DNA of 64,000 nucleotides from Larix kaempferi. Its lineage: Eukaryota > Streptophyta > Pinopsida > Pinales > Pinaceae. Made by a program: the position numbers and the translations under genes. Below the pieces are notes generated by a model. It was not told where the DNA came from. It was given only the letters and a program-made list of their open reading frames with translations, and searched no databases. This document shows positions 56,946 to 64,000 of the stretch, one piece after another (the first letter of the stretch is position 1; each line of letters opens with the position of its first letter). The stretch is taken from NCBI GenBank assembly GCA_027924585.1, contig BSBM01000370.1:30091501-30155500 (forward strand), in the 5' to 3' direction.

Positions 56946-58787
56946 CCATGGAGCTATTTTTATTCCATATGCTTAAAGATGGTTTTGAGGGAGTTGATTG
57001 GAGATTCACTTCTATTTTGGATAGTATTCCTCATTACACATTTAGATTGTCTCTAGTGATTAGTAAAAGTTTGATGAGTTTGATAATGACATAAAGGTGT
57101 TATATTTGTTGATCATTACATTTTTTTTATTATTATTATTTTCTAGACACCACAATACTAGACTTGTGTTATATGGCACCTGGGTATGTCAATTAAGAAG
57201 TTTTGAGGGGTAAGGGATATTACTAAAGTGATGTTTGGGCCACCCATTTTATCACAAAACAACACCTACCTTGAACTTAACATGATAGTGGAGACATTTT
57301 TGAAGGGATGGATTGAATTACAGTGATGTTGCACTCCACCATGAAGGTTACCGTTATTTAAATATAAAAAGGGTTGTCCCCTCATACATTCCCTAACCTC
57401 GTGTGCAATTTTTTAAGGACCGATTTAAAATGGGCCAACCTAATATAGGTCATCCCACCTTGAATTATTCCATGATCACCTTGAAGTAAAATATTTATGC
57501 CATGCCATGGGCATGGGCATGAGTTATGGGTCGACTATGCATTCCTTGGTGGAGCCACTTAGAACATGGGTCATCCCACCTTTCCAATGGCTCACTCACG
57601 TAGAATATTGGAACATAAAGGAAAATCGTAATTAGATGTATTTTATGGCCCACCCTTCTTATGCATGTGTCGTCCCTTAGCATGGATATGAGACTTCATG
57701 AAGTTGCTGACCTCTTGAAACGAGTTGGAGTTGAGTTGCCACAATCATGTGAATGGCCATTTGGCCTGGCATATGGTACAGTTTGACTATACTAATATAT
57801 GATTAACTGTGATGGGGAGTTGATTGTGCCATCATTTATGGGTTGAGGTGCACATTATGTTACTCCATTTCTTTGATTGATACCTTAGGATCAAAGTGAG
57901 GACTACTATTACATCATTACATTAAGGGTATTTACTCATACTTTTATATATGTTTTGGAGGTTTTTTTAGAGGTTGTTGGAGTTAGTGGTCTTAGTCAAC
58001 GCTTCTTTGAATATATAAATGACATCATTAGAGAGTTTGTTAAAGAGAATGTGGAGAAAACCATATTTTATTATAAAGTAAGTTGAACGACACTCTCTAT
58101 ATAAAGAGTAGCCCTTTTCCATCTATTGTTATGATCGATTTGTGGGATTTCTTTCCTCTTGGAACTACATTGTATCTATTTTTGAGGAAGAAATGGAGGT
58201 ATGAAATTCTTCTCCATTTAATGTAAAGCTTATGGTATTGGCTCTGGATGCATGCTAAAGTATTAATTACAAATATATTTGAGAGGCTAAGTTTCGAGGG
58301 TAGTTTTACCATCTTAGAAGGAATTATTATCGAGGGTTTTACCTTTTTTAATCACCTTTGTGTCTTGTTTATGATTATGTAGTCTTACAACTATCATCTT
58401 CATAGAGTTGTAGTGGGGTTAACATTTCATCACAAGGAAAACCCTCATTGTAATGTTTGAGTGTGACAATTTTAGGGCCCTCTAAGTTTTCTTCTACATC
58501 AGTTAATATCAAGTTAATACAAATTATTGGCATGTCTCATAGCTTTACTTGTATTTTAAACATTCGTATAACTTTCTCTCTCTGGCTTGAATTTTTTACT
58601 CCATTATGCCCAACATTGGATAGGAACTAGTCCCTTATCTTCCATCACATTGAATTTTATACTACAAAAAGGACACAAGGCTTACTCTCCTTGTCTCACC
58701 TTGAACTCTAATGCCGTTAGACTTAGGAATCTTATGTAGGGAAAATCCCCCTTAAGTTGAAGAGAGCCAACTTAAATTTGGAGAGGG

Positions 58788-58885
58788 TGTTATTGATGTG
58801 ATAGTGGGTAGCCCTTCTTAGTTCCCCTTGGGTTAGCATTGTTCTTTTGGGCTTTAAATTTCACACAATAACTTTGGAGGTAGTA
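58788..58885 (+). repeat. Very short LTR-like repeat (98 bp), copy 2b
   Basis: Ortholog of 20556-20652: TGTTATTGATGTG to GGAGGTAGTA, preceded by 'tttggagaggg'. Confidence 0.55.
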
Positions 58886-59051
58886 AATTGCACATAAAAT
58901 CTTAAGATATACAAGTGGTTTCAATATAATAAAATTTCACAAGGCTTACTCTCCTTGTCTCACCTTGAACTCTAATGCCATTAGCCTTAGCAATATTATG
59001 TAAGGACAACCCCCTTGAGTTGGAGGAGAGCCAACCTAGAGTTGGAGAGGG

Positions 59052-59149
59052 TGTTACTGAGATGATAGTGGGTAGCCCCTCTTAGTTCTTCTTGTGTTAG
59101 CATCATTCTTTTGGGCTTGAAATTTCACATGCTAACTTTCCAGGTAATA
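59052..59149 (+). repeat. Very short LTR-like repeat (98 bp), copy 2c
   Basis: Ortholog of 20820-20918: TGTTACTGAG to CAGGTAATA, preceded by 'gttggagaggg'. It keeps 'cacatgctaact', lost in copy 1c, so it better represents the original unit. Confidence 0.55.
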
Positions 59150-60798
59150 GATTGCACATAAAATCTTAAGATATATAAATGGTTTCAATATAATGAATCT
59201 ATTTTTAAACTATTAACAAAATATATAAAGAATATTTTTCGATATATTTATTTATAATAATTAAAAATGTGTGTTCATACTACATTTTACTTTCATTCTT
59301 GGCCATAAATATGATATTTAGATATTGGATGCTAAGAGGAAATTTGGGGAGAGGTAAGGTTGAAGCTCATTTGTACCCTTTTACCTATTTTATATATGGT
59401 TGTTAAGTGTTTTCTTCCTCAATTATATTGAGAAATAAATTTAATTAATTAAAAAATTAAATATCATATAATTTTAATATGTTTTTGTTTCAATAATAAT
59501 AATTATCATCATATGATTACAAAAAAATATTAATTATAATAAAGCAAACAATCATATATTCCTAAAGCCTTTTTAACAAATAAAATTTAATTGAGTCATA
59601 AAAATATATTGAATAAATAGAAAAACAAACAAGTAGCAAACTTAAATAATATATTAAATAAGTGGAAAGACAAACTAGTGACAAACTTAAATACCAAATT
59701 CTTTGTTCATCCACTCTATTTTACGATTACAATTTCTTTGGTCTCCCTGCATCTCATTCACTTGACCTATTTTTTAAAGGGTTGTAGGAACTTGTGAGCA
59801 CAAACAAAAGTCACTTATCACAATTATACAAATCATGCCTCATCAAAAGAACCTAACATGACTCGATCTCTTAAAACCATGATAAATTTTAGGTTCATGT
59901 GGAGAGTTTAAGACTTCATTACCAATATATATGTAATGAACAAAGGTTATGAACAAATTACTAGAAATACTTAGACAATGGATTAAAAGACTAAGGAGAA
60001 AATTAATAAATGAGTTGCAAAGTAGTAAATCTCTTCTTATAATTTTGTGGGAAATATGGTTATGTTTCACAAAGAAGAAAAGCTTAGAAGCAACAATAAC
60101 AATATCAATTTAAATATTTTTTATTTTTCTTCAACATTAATTGATTCAATTGAAAATTATTAATAAATTGGTAAAAAATAAGACACAATGAAATAAAATA
60201 AAGCTACTAAAGCCACACCTAGACTCACAAAGGACATTTAATTGGACACTTAATTTTTTACAAATCAAGTAATGGATAATGGTTACATAATCTTGAATTT
60301 TAAACATGTAAACAACCATGATAAATCTTCTCTTTTTGTATTAAATAGTTGTTGTACTCTTTTTCTTATTAATACAAATAATATATGTTATGTTTATTTT
60401 TTATTATATATATGGGTTAATAGCCCATAAATAAATTGAATAATGGGGGAGGAAAGTTATGATTAAAAATCCCTTCCCAAAAATCAATAGTATTTTAATA
60501 GTTTGCAATGGAAAAAATATGTATTGTTTCAATTATTGATTTTGCTAACCTGCACACGATTGATCTATATAGCAAAAACAACCTTTGGGGACCGAAATGT
60601 GGTATTGAGCATTTGAACCTTACCAAGATATGAAACAAAAAATGTATCAATGCGGATTTCAATCTTGGTAGGGCTTAAAAAATATCGATTCACCATCCAA
60701 CCAAACCTCTTTTATTCTTATTATGAAGTGATTAACAATTTATTCTTTGCACATACTTGTATAGACTCCCCTGAACAAATGAGGCCGCTAGACAAGTA

Positions 60799-60822
60799 AG
60801 CGGAGCGGAGCGGAGCAGAGCG
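60799..60822. repeat. (GCGGA)n microsatellite
   Basis: Short run of 'gcggagcggagcggagc' just right of the end of the large duplication. Confidence 0.85.
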
Positions 60823-62084
60823 ATCTTCTAGGGTTTCTAGGTCTTTTCGAGTTTGCAGGATTCTACAACGACCTTGGGGGTTTCTACTTACAGCTGGCGC
60901 TCAACCTATGAAGGTGTAGTCGTAATACCCCATTTTCCCCTTAATTTTTATTGGCTTCAATGTAAATATTGTGTATATGCAGTGTGTGTATTCTCCCTAG
61001 TGTGGAGCTCAAGGCCAAGGCCCCACTAGTGGATGTTTAAGGTTATTGCATAGGCAAGTATTTGATAGTTTGATTATTCATGGGTTGTTAAGCCATGAAG
61101 AAATGTAAATGATGTAATTATTATTAATGAATCAAATAACCATGAAGCTGGATAAGGAGGCAACTAATGACAAGGGGCCACGTGTATCCACTAGGGAGAG
61201 GTGAGGGGGTTATGGCATTGGTACCCATGTTGCCACATGTCCGATTGTGAACCCGTTTGAACTCCCTGCTGACATTAATTCGGTTGCAGAGGGTGGTTGA
61301 GAATCCTGTTGCTGAAGCCGATGGAGTATGGAGCATGCCTGCGATTTCGTATGGTAGGGCATGGCTCTGGTTTCTTGTCCTGGAAGGCACTCAATGCCTT
61401 GGAACTCGCAGAACCTGTTTGACTACCCGTTGGGTGGAGGAAAAAGGGTACATTCACTAATACATTCAGGGACGCATTCACTCATTGGGGGAGGCATGCA
61501 TTCACAAACCATTCACTCCCGCAGACTTCCACGATTCATCGACCCGTCAGGAGAGAGATTTCTCATACATTCCTGCATACGCAAAGCCAACCGTGGGGGG
61601 GGGAGTCTGAAGATCATCGTGTTTCCCTGTGTAATAGAAAATACCATAGATTTTTTAGCCATGAAAACTATGTGTGTGAACCCATTCTACCAATGACGGA
61701 GTGGCAAGAACCCATGAGGGAACTGCAAGCTTGAATAGTGCAGAGAAATTGTGAGAACCGGATTTGAATCGCAGAGAGTAGATCGCGGAATAGATCCTTG
61801 TCCGCAAGTGTGAAACGAGTCAGCTTGTTGAACTGTGGTAGAAGGTTGGGTTGCTTTATAAACCTAGTGAAGGTTGAAATCTCATAGAACTAGCGACTGG
61901 ACCTTTCTATGCCCATCCTGGAATAGCACTAGAAGGGAAGAGGCCTTGCGGGACTATGCAGCAGAGAAGAGAGTCTTCCTTGTGTTGGATTTGGTAGGTA
62001 ATGTGGGTGCCAGCTCGGCTGAGTGTTGAGATTCCTGCAGCTCTGTGGTTGAGCTCATTGACTTAGCAATGTTTTCCTTGCTAT

Positions 62085-62412
62085 CCCTGTTTGCCTGATA
62101 AACCCACTACATATTGGATTAGCATGATCGGCTTGTCTGGTATGCTTGATAAACCCAACTGTATGCTGGCTTGGCATGATTGTATTGCTTGGTATGCCTG
62201 ATCACCTAGGTTGGTATGCTTGATAAACCCAATTGCAGGCTGGCTTAGCATTACCCTGTTGTTGGTATGCTTGATAAACCCAACTGGAAGTTGGCTTAGC
62301 ATGACCAATATGTCCCTGAATGCTTGATAAACCCACTGTAGGTTGGCTTAGCATGGGTAGGTGCCCTGGAATGCTTGATAAACCCAACTGCAGATTGGTT
62401 TAGCATTAGGAT
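62085..62412. repeat. Minisatellite, ~50-70-bp unit, six copies
   Basis: Six units carry 'cttgataaaccca' or 'cctgataaaccca' followed by 'ggttggcttagcat' variants (near 62091, 62145, 62217, 62266, 62319, 62371). The minus strand reads as a repeated K-P-T-x-x-W-V-Y-Q-A-Y-Q peptide in overlapping frames, a by-product of the repeat. Confidence 0.88.
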
Positions 62413-63162
62413 GGAACCTTGATTGTGAGAGAACCTGATAGCCCTCCTTAGTGGATACTCATCCCAGCTCGGAGTTGATCTCTCAAATGAAAGAGTACAG
62501 GATGGACAGAGATCTAAGGTTGGGTGGAACGTTTCTCTCACTTAGCCAGTTGCTTGGCAGCTTCAGAAGTTGAAAGATAAGTACTTCTCGTTATGTTAAA
62601 TGATGATATTCCATTGCTATGAAATGGTTGCTTATGTTCAGTTATGGAATGTATCTTTGTATCAATTTGATTGACAAGAAGTCATGTGCAGGACTAAGTA
62701 GAAGGTTGAGTTATTATTATGTATATCATTGTATTGCATGAGTTCAATGCATTATAAGTCTTGAATGTGATAGATATAATTGTTAGATCTAACTTTATGC
62801 TCTTTACATGTTGTGGCTTGTTTGATTAACTTGGAAATGAGTTGTATGCTTACATATGATCCTTGGGAGGGAGGGGGAAATCCCTGGAAATGTTTCAGAA
62901 CCCCTCTGTGGGTCAGATGGAAGGGAAGGTCATGGCAGGAAGAAGGTTTAAGTCCTTTTTAGTGGAGTTATGGACATAACTTCAGTGGGAAATTTAACAT
63001 GGTATGAGTGCTTAGATGGGGAAGGGATTCCACCATTGGATAGAGCTCTCCAAGAGCTTTACAACGGTATTGACCTTGTCTCCTTTGAACCAAGGATGTG
63101 TAATTTATTCCCCTCAGAAGATTGTGTGGAAAGTTACCTTGCAGGAGTGTGTTTCCGCATGC

Positions 63163-63385
63163 CAGCATCCACAATGCGGATTGCGGATTGTGGAAACGTA
63201 AAATTTTTGAAGTTACATTTTGGACTTCCGCATCCGTAGTTGCGGATTGCGGATCCGTCGTTGCGGATTGCAGATTGCGGAAAGGTAAGTTTCCGGTGGT
63301 GGAGTTTTGCATTTTCGCATCCGCAGTTGCGGATTGCGGATTGCAGATTGTGGATCCGCCGTTGCGGATTGCGGATCCGAGCTAT
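63163..63385. repeat. GC-rich minisatellite built on 'gcggattgcggatccg'
   Basis: More than ten copies of 'gcggatt' or 'gcggatc' arranged in blocks such as 'gttgcggattgcggatccg'. The two halves (63225-63285 and 63318-63385) are imperfect copies of each other. It lies about 100 bp before the LTR end and is rich in CpG compared with its surroundings. Confidence 0.88.
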
Positions 63386-63483
63386 TTCAACTGTGTGTGT
63401 GTGTACTAAGTTGGATTTGGGAAGAAAAAAAAAAGTATCAGGGTCTCCCGTGGCCTAAGGGGGTCAGTGGGGACATGACAGAG

Positions 63484-63495
63484 TGGTATCAGAGC
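63484..63495 (+). promoter_or_regulatory. Primer-binding site of element H
   Basis: TGGTATCAGAGC, perfect 12-bp complement of the tRNA-iMet 3' end; marks the 5' end of an element whose interior continues rightwards. Confidence 0.88.
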
Positions 63496-63663
63496 TTCAG
63501 TTGCAACGTTAGGAGCTGTTTGGGCCGGATCGTGCTTGAATTTGGTCAAGAGATGCTCCCATGGTGTGGTTTTGATGAACTTATTTGATTAACTAATTGA
63601 TTCAAATGAATAGTTCCAGGTTTGAATGGGTATAATTGCGTTGAGAGGCGCTCTACAACCCAG

Positions 63664-63903
63664 TATGAGGGAGATCTTGTAACGTGTATGATGTAGCGTT
63701 ACATGTGTGATGTAACATTACATCTAATAGTAAAAAGTGATAATATGAGGGAGATCTTGTAACGTGTATGATGTAGCATTACATGTGTGATGTAGCATTA
63801 CATCTAATAGTAAAAAGTGATAATATGAGGGAGATCTTGTAACGTGTATGATGTAGCGTTACATGTGTGATGTAGCGTTACTTCTAATAGTAAAAAGTGA
63901 TAA
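63664..63903. repeat. Tandem repeat, 3 x 80 bp
   Basis: Units at 63664, 63744 and 63824 start 'tatgagggagatcttgtaac' and end 'taaaaagtgataa', with only a few base differences (acat/gcat/gcgt at the same site). Each unit holds 'gatgtagc.ttac' style inner repeats. The block just upstream, 'gctctacaacccagtatgag', parallels 'gctctatagttcagtatggg' at 819-838. Confidence 0.95.
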
Positions 63904-64000
63904 TGTGATAAACTAATTAATATTTTGTCGACCATTATAATAAAAGTAAAGTCCCTCATGTAACAAACTAATTTTCAGAGTAATAAATATATTTGGTCGG

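Larger units (their letters stand above)
50586..60780. repeat. Large direct duplication, copy 2
   Basis: Collinear with 15515-26303. Private features are the 3.2-kb segment 53770-56945 (with a LINE), a ~55-bp block near 51927-51985 and many small changes. It lacks the 3.58-kb LINE of copy 1; the empty site is at about 60425-60442. The shared sequence stops at about 60780, after 'gactcccctgaacaa'. Confidence 0.9.
60915..63480 (+). mobile_element. Putative 5' LTR of element H (2.57 kb)
   Basis: The right end is firm: GGACATGACA followed 3 bp later by a perfect tRNA-Met primer site. The left end is proposed at TGTAGTCGTAATACCCC (60915), a typical start of long gypsy-type LTRs with TGT/ACA termini, but no second LTR in the window confirms it. 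It contains the two minisatellites described separately and several short frames (61124-61696, 62780-63312) with no recognised motif. Confidence 0.45.

Noticed and set aside
61124-61696. Frames of 67-111 codons near the right end as host exons
   Set aside because: Overlapping frames on both strands without splice context or motifs, inside a putative LTR.
62085-62412. CRISPR-like array
   Set aside because: Unit lengths vary, the 'spacers' are themselves related, and the context is plant retrotransposon DNA; it is a minisatellite.
1-64000. Plastid or mitochondrial DNA insertion, rRNA genes, bacterial-type operons
   Set aside because: No organellar gene sequence, rRNA core or operon-like gene packing was seen.

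Overview
The window looks like intergenic heterochromatin from a seed plant with a large, repeat-rich nuclear genome. A conifer or other gymnosperm is my best guess. The reasons are: AT-rich sequence; many old, decayed and nested LTR retrotransposons; plant copia primer-binding sites (complement of initiator-tRNA-Met); plant L1-type LINEs with a C-terminal RNase H; and many in-frame stops that look like C-to-T decay. I found no intact host gene, no rRNA or tRNA gene, no CRISPR array and no organellar insertion. The taxon call is inference.

Layout. 1-6 kb: AT-rich sequence with local tandem duplications and a Ty3/gypsy gag-protease relic (3430-4375). 6.2-8.2 kb: a long imperfect inverted-repeat (foldback) element. 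9-10.4 kb: a 176-bp tandem repeat, then the primer-binding site and LTR of a minus-strand copia element. 11.6-15.7 kb: two 5'-truncated plus-strand copia elements end to end, C (11893-13781) and D (13782-15696); D carries a triplicated piece of its RT domain. 15.5-26.3 kb: copy 1 of a large direct duplication. It holds a gypsy-like gag, very short (~98 bp) LTR-like repeats and a later LINE insertion (22393-25974). 27.2-29.1 kb: a SINE-like unit and a second LINE relic.

31.5-40.7 kb is a nest on the minus strand. Copia element A (gag with two zinc knuckles) is split by a solo LTR with a perfect target duplication, and its LTR is split by a near-complete copia element B (35229-40540). 40.7-41.9 kb: a remarkable palindrome built of AT, polypyrimidine, hairpin, polypurine and AT blocks. 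42.1-44.8 kb: palindromic short repeats, a small degenerate minus-strand LTR element (G) and in-frame minisatellites. 44.8-50.6 kb: LTR element F, whose interior carries a long acidic, coiled-coil-like reading frame that I do not recognise, with no visible gag or pol. 50.6-60.8 kb: copy 2 of the large duplication; it lacks the LINE of copy 1, so it serves as an empty site, and has its own 5'-truncated LINE (54266-55605). 60.9-63.5 kb: a putative 2.6-kb LTR containing two minisatellites, followed by a perfect tRNA-Met primer-binding site. The last 300 bp hold a 3 x 80-bp tandem repeat related to sequence at the window start.

The elements do not work together; what links them is their order of insertion. 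D was in place before the large duplication, F inserted into the D LTR of copy 2, the LINEs came after the duplication, and B inserted into A.
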